Counted from the first letter of the stretch, positions 26,003 through 35,183 are shown. The stretch is DNA of 64,000 nt from JACOND01 sp965202645 (GCA_965202645.1 OZ241840.1:1984001-2048000); one strand, 5' to 3'. Made by a program: numbers and translations. Notes: a model not told the origin generated them from the letters alone.

Positions 26003-26727
26003 TTAAATATTTTCCTGTTCGCAGGCTTTTCTTAAAACAATAAAAGCCTCTTTCAATTCCTGAGAAACCGCGCTGGCCGGCTCACTTAAAACAAGTTTTT
26101 GATATTCATTCAGAAAATTCATTCTGATTCTGTAAAACAGGCAGAGAAAATGTTTGATAAAGCCTATACAGTCCAAAATAGCAATTTCAACTCCAGTTGA
26201 GGGATAGCTTTTTTTTGCAATCTCTCGAATAGTTTCTTGAACAGGCTCTGTGGTGATAAAAATGTAATTGTCCATATAAGATGATTTTTTGATTTTCTCT
26301 AAAGCAATATGAATATCGCTTTCAATGATTTCTTTTGTTTTCACTTCATAACAGGTCACCACATTATGATCATCAGACAGAGTTATTTCCACATCTCCAA
26401 AAGCCTTTGTCTGTTTATCGGCTGAAGTATGAGATTTTAAAGATAAAACCTTTTGTTTCAAATATTTTTCATCATAAGCTCTTCCCGAAAAAGTTCCCTT
26501 CCCGCTGATTTCAGTATAAGGTTTTCTAATATCAATCTCTGGTTTATGAATTTTAGCTAAAGGCAGGACATTAAAAGCCTGATAGCCGCTCTGTTTGTTG
26601 AGCATCTTGCCACATAGTCTATTTTTTGGAATAAGGCTGAGTCAGAAACAGACCGATTTGTTAAACTTTGTTCAGCTTCCCTGTGTAATTTTTCCAAAAT
26701 GGAAGAGCATTTTTTTTCAGCAGTCAT
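26003..26727 (-). pseudogene. SacI-family restriction endonuclease, frameshifted and internally deleted
   Basis: The start ATG (26727-26725) overlaps the stop of the upstream methyltransferase (ATGA). The first 43 or so codons (MTAEKKCSS to RAAIRLLMSCL) are in one frame. The rest, AKIHKPEIDIRKPYTEI to the end, is in another, explained by loss of one base in a short run near 26559-26561. Family signatures are clear: DIRKPYTEI, FSGRAYDE, GDVEITL, CYEVKTK, YIFITTE, ILDCIGFIKHFLCLFYRIR, SAVSQELKEAF. The product is much shorter than the family norm, with a block missing between YDEKYL and SADKQTK. It is therefore an inactive relic of a type II enzyme. Confidence 0.8.
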
Positions 26728-27539
26728 AAATTTATTCCTAATTCTTTAAAGTCTTTTTGAATATCCTCATTTTTAGAAGTTAACCCCGCTTTCATTGCTT
26801 TTTCAGGGTCGTAATTGGTCCATAAACTTTCCGCCCTTTTGTCTTTTGTGGAGTGAATGGTTTTTTTCAGCCCTGTGGTTTTGAGCCATCTTTTCGCGGG
26901 ATAGAGAAGATTCATAAATCTGCAGTCATAATTGCTGACAGCGGCAAACCCTTGAACAGAGTTTAAAACCCAAGCCAGCTCCTCATGATCTTGATCATTC
27001 ATTTCATTGGAATAGGCTTTTGCGTCCCCTCTGGTTTCGTGGATATAGGGAGGATCACAGTAAAATAAAGTTTGAGGAGAATCATACAGCTTGATAATCT
27101 CAACAGCCGGTCTGTTTTCTATTTGAACCCTAAGCAATCTTTCAGCAATGTCCGCAAGCGATTCTAATCCTCCAAGCCAACGGGAGATGACCCCTGACAT
27201 GCCTCTTCTTGATGTGTTTTTACAGTAAGCCCAGCGGCCAAGGGACGCTGTTTGAGCCAAACCAGTTCTCACCTGCCTGGCCCGAATGTAAAACCGCCTG
27301 GCTCTTTCAAAAGCGCTTAAGCTGGGGCGCAGTTCGCAGGCCAGAGCAAACTCTTCTCTGGAAAATGGAGTGAGGCCAATAGCCTCAATTAGCTTTTCTT
27401 TTTCATTTCTGAGAACTTTAAAGAAGTTGACCACTTCTCCGTCCAAGTCATTATAGGTTTCAACTGGAGAAGGCTTCCGATTGAGCAAAACCGCTCCGGA
27501 ACCGGCAAAAGGCTCGCAGTAGTGGCGGCATTTAGGCAA
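26724..27539 (-). CDS. D12-class N6-adenine methyltransferase, 5' end cut off by an in-frame TAG
   Basis: The open frame of 271 residues starts MPKCRHYCEPFAGSG, already inside the SAM motif. Typical class-alpha features follow: ETYNDLDGEVVNFF, PFSREEF, and the catalytic FYCDPPYIH. Upstream, the same frame continues back to an ATG at 27647 (MGKNKPSPIASLQGKKLIPFG, then TAG at 27584-27582, then YGGKFSHLDWLLPLLP). Relatives have PFGWYGGKFSHL, so TGG became TAG. Without the first 36 codons the enzyme lacks its N-terminal SAM-binding segment and is probably inactive. It pairs with the broken SacI-type nuclease. Confidence 0.82.
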   Translation of the reverse strand: MPKCRHYCEPFAGSGAVLLNRKPSPVETYNDLDGEVVNFFKVLRNEKEKLIEAIGLTPFSREEFALACELRPSLSAFERARRFYIRARQVRTGLAQTASLGRWAYCKNTSRRGMSGVISRWLGGLESLADIAERLLRVQIENRPAVEIIKLYDSPQTLFYCDPPYIHETRGDAKAYSNEMNDQDHEELAWVLNSVQGFAAVSNYDCRFMNLLYPAKRWLKTTGLKKTIHSTKDKRAESLWTNYDPEKAMKAGLTSKNEDIQKDFKELGINL

Positions 27540-27719
27540 TAGAGGGAGGAGCCAGTCTAAATGGCTGAATTTCCCTCCATACTAGCCGAAGGGGATAAGT
27601 TTTTTGCCCTGAAGAGAGGCTATCGGAGAAGGTTTATTTTTACCCATAGAGCAGACTTTTTCAAAAAAACACGAATGCTTGTTATAATAGTATTGATATG
27701 AAGGCGAAAAAGTGGACTA

Positions 27720-27965
27720 AAAATTAAGATGTGTTTTCCATCATTTTTTCAAATTCCAAAGGGCTTTTATAGACCAAAGCAAAATAGAGACGGTGAGCGC
27801 TATGCCAGCCTTCAATCCACTCAAAAATCTCTTCCCGCGCCTCATTTGCCCCAGAATACGCCTTGCGCCCAATTCTCTCTTTAACAAAGAAAACCAACTT
27901 TCGCAATAGGCATTTTCATAACAATTGCCGATAAACGGGGAGAATTTTCATGTTTCCCTGTTTTT
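27720..27965 (-). pseudogene. IS3-family transposase (orfB) 3' remnant
   Basis: On the minus strand GNCYENAYCESWFSLLKREL matches the end of an IS3-type DDE core. After a frameshift, ANEAREEIFEWIEGWHSAHR and SPLEFEKM match the C-terminus. Only about 80 codons remain and the frame is broken. Confidence 0.75.
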
Positions 27966-28079
27966 TTCAAAGAAAGGCAACCTCTTATGAAAAAAATGGC
28001 CGGGGCTAGAAGGCTTTTTTGTGGGGAAGGCTGGTTTTTCAAGCGGGATAAGCGGGACAGGCCTAAAACCACAGCTGAA

Positions 28080-28107
28080 TTGACATCCCTTTTTCATTGT
28101 GTAAAAC
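28080..28107 (+). promoter_or_regulatory. Possible promoter upstream of the PBP1A leader array
   Basis: TTGACA (28080-28085) and TAAAAC (28102-28107) are 16 bp apart. Transcription from here would place the whole 28163-28654 array in the 5' leader of the PBP1A message. Confidence 0.35.
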
Positions 28108-28162
28108 TAATTAAATTTGCTGTCCCCGGCTTTGTTCGGGAGCTGTCCTGCTCATTGCGTTT

Positions 28163-28654
28163 ATGGGAGTATTTAAAGCCTATCGGATTTTCCAAAGATA
28201 TGAGCAGGCGTTTAGAGCGGTTTATGGGAAATACTTAAAGCCTATCGGATTTTCCAAAGATATGAGCAGGTATTGAGAGCGGTTTATGGGAAATACTTAA
28301 AGCCTATCGGATTGTCCAAAGATATGAGCAGGCATTGAGAGCGGTTTATGGGAATGTTTAAAGCCTATCGGATTTTCTAAAGGTATGAGCAGGCATTGAG
28401 AGCGGTTTATGGGAATATTTAAAGCCTATCGGATTGTCCAAAGATATGAGCAGGCATTGAGAGCGGTTTATGGGAATGTTTAAAGCCTATCGGATTTTCT
28501 AAAGGTATGAGCAGGCATTGAGAGCGGTTTATGGGAATGTTTAAAGCCTATCGGATTTTCTAAAGGTATGAGCAGGCATTGAGAGCGGTTTATGGGAATG
28601 TTTAAAGCCTATCGGATTTTCCAAAGGTATGAGCAGGCATTGAGAGCGGTTTAT
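28163..28654 (+). repeat. Eight tandem 61-62-bp repeats carrying the PBP1A gene start
   Basis: Units begin at about 28163, 28225, 28287, 28349, 28410, 28471, 28532 and 28593. Most contain TTTATGGGAATGTTTAAAGC, which corresponds to the true start TTTATGGGAATATTTAAAAC at 28650, followed by a body ending in GCAGGCATTGAGAGCGG. Copies of the ATG-GGA-AT[G/A]-TTT-AAA form encode about ten residues (MGMFKAYRIF) and stop. Confidence 0.92.
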
Positions 28655-31376
28655 GGGAATATTTAAAACGCTGTTCCGTTTCAAAAAGCTTTATAAGGCT
28701 CTGATTGTTTTTGGAGTTTTATTTGCCCTTTTTGCCTGTTATTTTTTATGGGTTTTTTTAAGCCTTCCCCAGCTGTTTGCTGTCAGCGATTATCGCCCCC
28801 CCTTATTGACTCAAGTGTATGACAGAGAGGGAAAAAAAATGGGGGAGTTTTTTAAAGAGCGGAGACTGCTTTGCCCTTATGAGGACATCCCCAGCCATCT
28901 GATTTGGGCCTTTGTCGCTGTGGAGGACGGGGAGTTTTTTTCCCACAAGGGGATCAACTACAAGGCGATTCTGAGGGCTTTTATCGCCAACCTCAAAGCG
29001 GGCAAAAAAGCGCAAGGAGGATCCACTATCACACAACAGCTGGCCAGAACGCTCCTGCTCTCCACAAAAAAAACCTACACGCGAAAATTTAAAGAGGCGG
29101 TTTTGGCGTTGCGGATGGAAAACTCCTTAAGCAAAGAGGATATTCTCTATATTTATCTCAATCAAATTTATTTTGGGCATGGAGCTTATGGCTTGGAGAT
29201 GGCCTCCAGAACTTACTTTAGAAAGCCCGCAAAAGATCTGACTGTGGCGGAAGCCGCGCTTTTGGCCGGGCTTCCTAAAGCCCCCAGCAGATTTTCCCCT
29301 GTGTTTTATCCCGCCCGCGCGAAAAGCCGTCAAATTTATGCTTTAAACCGCATGAGGCAAGAGGGTTATATCAGCGAGGAGGAGATGAATCAGCTCTCTA
29401 ATCAGGACATTAAAGTTTTTTTGAGAAAAGATTTTAGCGAGGAAAGCCCTTATTATTTGGAGACTGTCCGCCGGCTCCTCTTAATGTATTTGGATTCAGA
29501 GGATATTTTGCTGTCCGGGCTAAAAATTTGGACAGCTATGGATTTGAATAAGCAAAAATCCGCCCGGAAAGCTTTACGAAACGGCTTGGAGGATTGGGAT
29601 AAAAGGCGGGGCTTTCGCGGGGTTCAGCAAAAATTGCCCCGCTCAGAGGACAGGCTGGCCTGGGCAAAAAAAAGAGATGAGGCTCTCAGATCTCAAATCC
29701 AAAAACATCTCACTATCCCCGGTTTTGTTTTATCTTTAGATCCGGAGACCGAAGAGATACCGGAGGAGTTTTTTAAAAAGTTTAAAGAGAAGTTTCAAGC
29801 TTTAGAGGAGAAAAAAGCCTCCCGCTCTTTTTGGCTCGATAACCGCGATAAACTGGAGGGAAAGGTTTTTTCAGCCCTTATCTCTAAAGTGGAGAAAAAG
29901 AAAATAGAGGTTTTAGCCCCTTGGGGCGCTGAGACACTGGCCTTAAAAGATTTTGACTGGGCTGTTCCGGAGGATAAAAAAGAGGAGCAGGCGGTTTTAA
30001 AAAGCGCCCAGGAGATTTTTAAGGCCCATGATGTGGCTCTCTTTAGAGTTAGGGAAAGCGAAAAAGGCGCTGTGAGGGATAAAGGCTCAATCCCTTTGGA
30101 GCTTTATCAAGAGCCTCTGGCGGAAGGCGCTTTGCTCTCCTTTGATTTGCAAAATGAGGAAATCATCGCTCTGGTCGGCGGCTATGACTACACCCGCTCC
30201 CAATTCAACCGGGCTTACCAGTCCCGCCGGCAATCCGGCTCCGTGTTTAAGCCTTTTATTTACGGAGCGGCTCTGGAAAAAGGCTTTCACCCCACATCAC
30301 TGCTAAGCGACTCGCCCATTGTTTTTTCTCAAGACGAGGCGGACGAGCGATCCAGCCAAAAAACAGCGCCTCAAAAAGAGAGTGAGGAGCTGGACGCCAA
30401 CAATCTTTGGAGGCCATCCAATATCAGCGATCGGTTTTTAGGGGATATTTTGTTTCGGAAGGCTTTGATTCGCTCTTTAAATGTTCCCACAGTGAGAATT
30501 ATAGAAAAAGTCGGACTGCCTTGGGCGCGCTTTTATGTCCGGCGGCTGGGCATTTTCAGCCCTTTAAATTCAGATTTTACAGTGGCTTTAGGCTCCAGCT
30601 CTCTCAATCTTTATGAAACCTTAAAAGCTTTTTCTGTTTTTGCCCGCCAGGGGCGGGGGCTAGCTCCTGTTTTAATTCGCCGGGTGGAGGATCTGTCGGA
30701 AAAAGAGCTGTTCTCCAGCATGAGCATGGATGATTTTTTTAAAGAGGAAATGGCTAAAGCCCTTCAATTTGTTCAGAAGGAAAAATCCAAGTGGCTCAAG
30801 GAAGACATGCCAGAGGGGGAGCAAAGCTTTTTTCAAAAACGCTGGGCGCCCCTGTTTCGATCAGAATCCCAGCAGGTGATACCTCCGTCAAACAGCTATG
30901 TTTTAATGAATCTTCTGGAGTCTGTGGTTAAAGATCCGGAGGGCACAGCCCGCCGCGCTTTAGCTTTAAACCGCCCTGTGGGAGGGAAAACAGGCACAAC
31001 AGACGGCTACTATGACGCTTGGTTTGTGGGAGCGTCTCCTTTTATTTCCACAGCTTTGTGGATAGGCTTTGACACAGAAAAAAGTTTGGGAAAGGGGGAA
31101 ACCGGAAGCCGGACAGCTTTGCCGGCCTGGATTCAGTATATGAAAGCCAGCCATAAGGATATTCCCCCCGCAGAGTTCCCTGTGCCGGATCAGGTTATTT
31201 TTGCGAACATTGACACGGAGACAGGGCAATTAGTCTCCTCTCAAAGCAAAGAGATTGCCCGCCAAGCTTTTATAGAAAACATCGGGCCTCAGTCGGAATC
31301 AGCTGAGAGCCTTTTAAAAAAGAATCCCTCCGCTCCGGATGAAACGGATTTTATCCGGGAGGATTTGTCCCGCTGA
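28653..31376 (+). CDS. mrcA: Class A penicillin-binding protein 1A (transglycosylase/transpeptidase)
   Basis: The 907-residue product has an N-terminal signal anchor (about 12-37), then the GT51 glycosyltransferase domain with EDGEFFSHKGI (about 91), GGSTITQQLARTLLL and RKFKEAVLALRMEN. The penicillin-binding domain follows with SGSVFKPF (S-x2-K, about 529), SLN (about 608) and GGKTGTT (about 779). It polymerises and cross-links peptidoglycan outside the inner membrane. About 200 residues between the domains are rich in Lys/Glu, longer than in many homologues. The start is preceded by eight repeats of its own start region. Its TGA overlaps the ATG of the first uvrA leader copy. Confidence 0.95.
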   Translation: MGIFKTLFRFKKLYKALIVFGVLFALFACYFLWVFLSLPQLFAVSDYRPPLLTQVYDREGKKMGEFFKERRLLCPYEDIPSHLIWAFVAVEDGEFFSHKGINYKAILRAFIANLKAGKKAQGGSTITQQLARTLLLSTKKTYTRKFKEAVLALRMENSLSKEDILYIYLNQIYFGHGAYGLEMASRTYFRKPAKDLTVAEAALLAGLPKAPSRFSPVFYPARAKSRQIYALNRMRQEGYISEEEMNQLSNQDIKVFLRKDFSEESPYYLETVRRLLLMYLDSEDILLSGLKIWTAMDLNKQKSARKALRNGLEDWDKRRGFRGVQQKLPRSEDRLAWAKKRDEALRSQIQKHLTIPGFVLSLDPETEEIPEEFFKKFKEKFQALEEKKASRSFWLDNRDKLEGKVFSALISKVEKKKIEVLAPWGAETLALKDFDWAVPEDKKEEQAVLKSAQEIFKAHDVALFRVRESEKGAVRDKGSIPLELYQEPLAEGALLSFDLQNEEIIALVGGYDYTRSQFNRAYQSRRQSGSVFKPFIYGAALEKGFHPTSLLSDSPIVFSQDEADERSSQKTAPQKESEELDANNLWRPSNISDRFLGDILFRKALIRSLNVPTVRIIEKVGLPWARFYVRRLGIFSPLNSDFTVALGSSSLNLYETLKAFSVFARQGRGLAPVLIRRVEDLSEKELFSSMSMDDFFKEEMAKALQFVQKEKSKWLKEDMPEGEQSFFQKRWAPLFRSESQQVIPPSNSYVLMNLLESVVKDPEGTARRALALNRPVGGKTGTTDGYYDAWFVGASPFISTALWIGFDTEKSLGKGETGSRTALPAWIQYMKASHKDIPPAEFPVPDQVIFANIDTETGQLVSSQSKEIARQAFIENIGPQSESAESLLKKNPSAPDETDFIREDLSR

Positions 31377-31647
31377 TGAAATTTAAAGTGGCACATAGAG
31401 TTTGGCGATAAAGGCGTTTTAGCAAAGGTGAGATTTAGCGCTGATGAAATTTAAAGTGGCACACAGAGTTTGGCGATAAAGGCGCTTCGGCAAAGGTGAG
31501 ATTTAGCGCTGATGAAATTTAAAGTGGCATATAGAGTTTGGCGATAAAGGCGCTTTAGCAAAGGTGAGATTTAGCGCTGATGAAATTTAAAGTGGCATAT
31601 AGAGTTTGGCGATAAAGGCGCTTTAGCAAAGGCGAGATTTAAACCTG
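31376..31647 (+). repeat. Four exact-period 68-bp repeats carrying the uvrA-like gene start
   Basis: ATG codons stand at 31376, 31444, 31512, 31580 and, for the gene itself, 31648, always 68 bp apart. Each copy reads MKFKVAHRVWR then stops; the real gene begins MKSIEIHKAWQ, a similar pattern, so the copies look like diverged duplicates of the gene start. The first ATG overlaps the TGA of the PBP1A gene, as expected if this was the original junction. The period is not a multiple of three. Confidence 0.9.
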
Positions 31648-34473
31648 ATGAAATCCATAGAGATACACAAGGCTTGGCAAAATAACTTAAAGGGGATTAG
31701 CGCTCAAATCCCTTTAGGCTCTTTGACTGTGATTTGCGGAGTCAGCGGCTCCGGCAAAAGCTCTTTGGCTTTTGAGACTCTTTACGCTGAAGGCCAAAGG
31801 CGATACCTTCAAAATTTATCCAATTACTTAAAGCAGTATATCATCCGGCAAAACCCTCCCCAAGTGGAAAGCATATTCAACCTTCCCCCGTCTTTGGCGC
31901 TGGAGCAGAAAAACACTGTGAAAAGCTCCCGCTCCACAGTGGCGAGCCTGTCTGGCTTAGCGGATCATCTCCGCTTGATTTTTGAAAAGCTGGCCAAAGC
32001 CTATTGCCCCAAACACCGCGTCCCTTTGCGGTCTTTCTCCCCCGATCAGGCGACTCAATATCTTTTAGAGAATTTTCCGGGGGAAAAGGCTTTTATCCTT
32101 CTTCCCGTGTTAGCAAAAAATATTTCCAGCTCCAAAATTTTTTTGAGGCGCTTGAGGCAAAAAGGCTTTAGCCGTCTCCTCTTTCCCAAAGGAAAAAAAT
32201 TAAGCTTAAGCCATCTCAAAAATATAGAGGAGATTAAGAGATTGCCCAAGAAAGATTTTTATCTCTTGCTGGATCGCTTGGTTATAGAGAAAGGGCAAAG
32301 GGGCCGGCTCAGGGATTCTTTTAAACAGGCTTTTGATTTGCCTCCAGCGCTGTCTTTTGATTCCGCTGTTTTTGCTGAAGAGGCTGTGGCGCAAATTCTC
32401 AATGGGGAAAAAAGAGCTTTTTCAAAGCGCGCCAAGTGCCCTCAATGCGCTTATGAGTTCCCACAGCCTTTAACCGCCTCCCTTTTTAGCTTTAACTCCC
32501 CTTTGGGAGCCTGCAGCGGCTGTGAGGGCTATGGGCGCAAACTGGATCTGGATGAGGATAAAGTGATCCCCCGCCCCATGCTGTCCCTTAAAAAGGGAGC
32601 CATTCATCCTTTTCAAAATCCCTCCGCTGTCCGCTGGAGGGAGCGCTTAAAACAATATTGCGAGCGCAAAAAAATCCCCTGGGACAAAGCTTGGCGCAGT
32701 CTTTCTTTGAGGCAAAGGCAAAATATTTGGAGGGGGGATAGCTTTTTTGGCGGGATAGAGGGCTATTTTCAGAGGCTGGAGCGAAAAAGATATAAAATGC
32801 ACATTCGCGTTTTTCTCTCCCGCTATAAATCCCCCTTTATCTGCAAAGCCTGCAAAGGCTCCCGGCTGAGATCGGATTTGGGTTTTATTTTGTTTCAGGG
32901 GAAAAGCTTTAATGACTATATGAAAATGAATTTAGGGCAAATGCAAAAGCTCTTTGATCGAATGGAATTGTCTCCCTGGGAAAAAGAGGCCTGCTCAGAG
33001 TCCTTTTCCGCCTTGTCGCGCCAGTTGAGGAGCTTAAATGTTTTGGGGCTTTCTTATTTGAATCTCAACCGCTCGGCCAACTCTCTCTCTGGGGGGGAGT
33101 TTCAAAGGTTGAATTTATCCAGCCAGCTGGGGCTTTGCCTCTCACAGGTTTTGTATGTTTTAGACGAGCCGACAGTGGGGCTTCATCCCAGAGACACCGC
33201 CCGGATGATTGAGCTTTTAAAGGATTTGCAAAGCTTTGGCAATACAGTTGTCATTGTGGAGCATGATCAGGATGTTATGAAAAACAGCGACTATATAATA
33301 GAAATGGGGCCTGAGTCAGGCCAAAATGGCGGCGAGGTTTTGTGGTCCGGCTGGACAAAAAATTTTTTTGACAGCGCAAACTCTAACACAGCCCCTTATC
33401 TCAAAAGAAAAGGCATTCTTTTAAAAACCGCCCGGCCGGTGGATAAATCCAATTATAAATATCGGCTCTTGTTAACGAATTGCTCCGGCCACAATTTAAA
33501 AAAAGCGGAGCTTTTTGTCCCCTTAAACCGCTTTGTTGTTTTAACCGGCGTTAGCGGATCCGGAAAATCCAGTTTAGCTATAAACACTCTTTATCCAGCC
33601 CTTAAACAGGCGCTGTCGGGAGAGATTTTGCCCGGCCTGCCCTGCGGAAATTTATCAGGGGCGGAATTTTTAAGGGATGTTGTTTTAATGCGCCAAGAGG
33701 ATATGGGCGCAAGCTCCAGGAGCTTTGTTTTGTCTTATGTTAAGGCGTTTGATGTGGTAAGAAATGTTTTTGCGGACACCCGGTTGGCCCGGAAAATGGG
33801 GTTAAAGCCCTCTCATTTCAGTTTAAATGTGGAGGGAGGGCGATGCCCCTCTTGCCGGGGGCGGGGCTATCAGGAGATAGATATGGTTTTTATGGATCCT
33901 CTAAAAATTCAATGCGAGGACTGCCAAGGCCAAAAGTTTAAAAAAGACATTTTAAAAGTGAAGTGGAAAGATCAAAGCATTTTCGGGCTTTTAAATTTAA
34001 CTGTCGCTCAGGCTTTTGATTTGTTTAGAGGCTCCGCCAGCCTTTTGAGGGCCTTAAGCTCTTTAAATGAGGTGGGGCTGTCTTACCTGACTTTGGGGCA
34101 AAGCATTGGCTCTTTAAGCGGGGGGGAGAGGCAAAGGCTCAAGCTTTCCAGAGAGCTTTTAAAATCGAGGCAGGAGAAAACCCTTTATATATTGGATGAG
34201 CCGACAAAAGGGCTTCATTTTAAGGAGATGAATTTACTGCTGAAGACTATCGATCGGCTGGTTGAAACCAGAGGGAGCTTTTTAGTGATAGAGCATAACT
34301 TGGATTTTATCAAGGAGGCGGACTATGTGATTGACATGGGTCCCGAGGCGGGAAGCCAAGGGGGGCAAATTGTGGCGGAGGGCTGTCCAGAGCAAATTAT
34401 AAATTGCCGCGCCAGCCACACCGGGCGGTTTTTAAAGGATTTTATACAGGGGGCTAATCCCGGCAAGCTTTGA
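31648..34473 (+). CDS. UvrA-like excinuclease ABC subunit A (divergent)
   Basis: The 941-residue product has two ABC modules: Walker A GVSGSGKSS at about 31 and again at about 634, signature segments NSLSGGEFQRLNLSS and GSLSGGERQRLKLS, and Walker B LDEPTVGLHP and LDEPTKGLHF. Zinc-binding pairs are present (CPQCAYEF with CSGCEGYG, CKACKGSRL, CPSCRGRGY with CEDCQGQKF). UvrA dimers find bulky DNA lesions and load UvrB. Several positions differ from standard UvrA (SNYLKQYIIRQ, LEQKNTVKSSRSTV), so this may be a UvrA paralogue rather than the main repair protein. No uvrB or uvrC is nearby. Confidence 0.88.
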   Translation: MKSIEIHKAWQNNLKGISAQIPLGSLTVICGVSGSGKSSLAFETLYAEGQRRYLQNLSNYLKQYIIRQNPPQVESIFNLPPSLALEQKNTVKSSRSTVASLSGLADHLRLIFEKLAKAYCPKHRVPLRSFSPDQATQYLLENFPGEKAFILLPVLAKNISSSKIFLRRLRQKGFSRLLFPKGKKLSLSHLKNIEEIKRLPKKDFYLLLDRLVIEKGQRGRLRDSFKQAFDLPPALSFDSAVFAEEAVAQILNGEKRAFSKRAKCPQCAYEFPQPLTASLFSFNSPLGACSGCEGYGRKLDLDEDKVIPRPMLSLKKGAIHPFQNPSAVRWRERLKQYCERKKIPWDKAWRSLSLRQRQNIWRGDSFFGGIEGYFQRLERKRYKMHIRVFLSRYKSPFICKACKGSRLRSDLGFILFQGKSFNDYMKMNLGQMQKLFDRMELSPWEKEACSESFSALSRQLRSLNVLGLSYLNLNRSANSLSGGEFQRLNLSSQLGLCLSQVLYVLDEPTVGLHPRDTARMIELLKDLQSFGNTVVIVEHDQDVMKNSDYIIEMGPESGQNGGEVLWSGWTKNFFDSANSNTAPYLKRKGILLKTARPVDKSNYKYRLLLTNCSGHNLKKAELFVPLNRFVVLTGVSGSGKSSLAINTLYPALKQALSGEILPGLPCGNLSGAEFLRDVVLMRQEDMGASSRSFVLSYVKAFDVVRNVFADTRLARKMGLKPSHFSLNVEGGRCPSCRGRGYQEIDMVFMDPLKIQCEDCQGQKFKKDILKVKWKDQSIFGLLNLTVAQAFDLFRGSASLLRALSSLNEVGLSYLTLGQSIGSLSGGERQRLKLSRELLKSRQEKTLYILDEPTKGLHFKEMNLLLKTIDRLVETRGSFLVIEHNLDFIKEADYVIDMGPEAGSQGGQIVAEGCPEQIINCRASHTGRFLKDFIQGANPGKL

Positions 34474-34484
34474 AAGAGCAATTA

Positions 34485-34685
34485 AGTTGGGGCTAGCTCT
34501 CTTGCTCTAAATCCCATTATGATCTTCAATTTTCCAGACTCCAAGCTTATTTTTATCGGGACGGGCGGCCTGCCCTTGAGCTTGCCGGCGCCATCTGTGG
34601 CGCGGGAGCCCTCAAAAATAAGCTTGGCCTCTGGAATAAAGACAAACTAAGCTCGTGAATAGACTTAGCTCAGTTTAAAAATAAT
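34485..34685. repeat. Dispersed palindromic element, copy 1
   Basis: This ~200-bp block contains ATTATGATCTTCAATTTTCC and a complementary-looking right half with CTCTGGAATAAAGACAAACT. Related copies lie at 49660-49870 (inverted) and 54485-54690. It has no coding role that I can support. Confidence 0.75.
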
Positions 34686-34800
34686 CAGAGCGGGCCTTTT
34701 TATATTTTTTAAATAAGGCTGAAAATGAGACGCTTTCAACCGCTAAAACCATTGATTTTAAAGGGTTTTAGGTATTTTTTTAGAAAAAAACAGAAACAGC

Positions 34801-34830
34801 TTGACTTCTATTTATAGAATCCGCTTATTT
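34801..34830 (+). promoter_or_regulatory. Possible promoter of groES-groEL
   Basis: TTGACT (34801) is followed about 18 bp later by an AT-rich TTATTT before the groES leader. No CIRCE inverted repeat and no clear sigma-32 consensus is seen, so heat-shock control cannot be read here. Confidence 0.3.
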
Positions 34831-34867
34831 ATCTCACAATAAATTTTTTAAGAAGGAGGAAATAATC

Positions 34868-35158
34868 ATGATGTCAGTAACGCCTTTACACGACAGAATC
34901 ATAGTCAAAAGGTTAGAGCAGGAAACTAAGACAACAGGGGGCATCATCATCCCGGACACGGCGAAAGAAAAGCCGCTAAAGGGGGAAGTTGTGGCCACAG
35001 GCAAAGGCCGCGTGAATGATGAGGGAAAAGTTCTGCCTTTAGGCGTCAAAAAGGGGGATAAAGTTCTTTTTGGCAAATACGCGGGGACAGAATTTCAGCT
35101 GGATGGATCAGAATACTTGATGATGAGAGAGGAAGACATTTACGGAGTCTTAAACTAA
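34868..35158 (+). CDS. groES: Co-chaperonin GroES
   Basis: The 96-residue product is full length for the family: VTPLHDRIIVKRLEQE, a mobile loop ETKTTGGIIIPDTAKEKP, and GDKVLFGKYAGTE. It caps the GroEL ring during ATP-driven protein folding in the cytoplasm. Two adjacent ATGs (34868, 34871) are both possible after AGAAGGAGGAAATAATC. It lies 25 bp before groEL in one operon. Confidence 0.98.
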   Translation: MMSVTPLHDRIIVKRLEQETKTTGGIIIPDTAKEKPLKGEVVATGKGRVNDEGKVLPLGVKKGDKVLFGKYAGTEFQLDGSEYLMMREEDIYGVLN

Positions 35159-35183
35159 CACAAACTATTAAAGGAGGCATAAA

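Noticed and set aside
26555..26565. Programmed frameshift in the SacI-type gene
   Set aside because: There is no slippery heptamer or downstream stem, and an internal block is also missing, so decay is simpler.
7924..27584. Alternative genetic code explaining the in-frame stops
   Set aside because: All three stop codons are involved, and intact genes here use TGA, TAA and TAG as normal ends (pth and aroC end in TGA).
27987..28238. 83-codon open frame before the PBP1A array
   Set aside because: It runs into the repeat, has no recognisable feature and overlaps a probable promoter.
28163..28654. CRISPR or iteron-type origin
   Set aside because: The units are direct tandem copies of the PBP1A start region, without spacers, AT-rich unwinding element or rep gene.
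34700..34867. CIRCE element before groES
   Set aside because: No TTAGCACTC-type inverted repeat is present.
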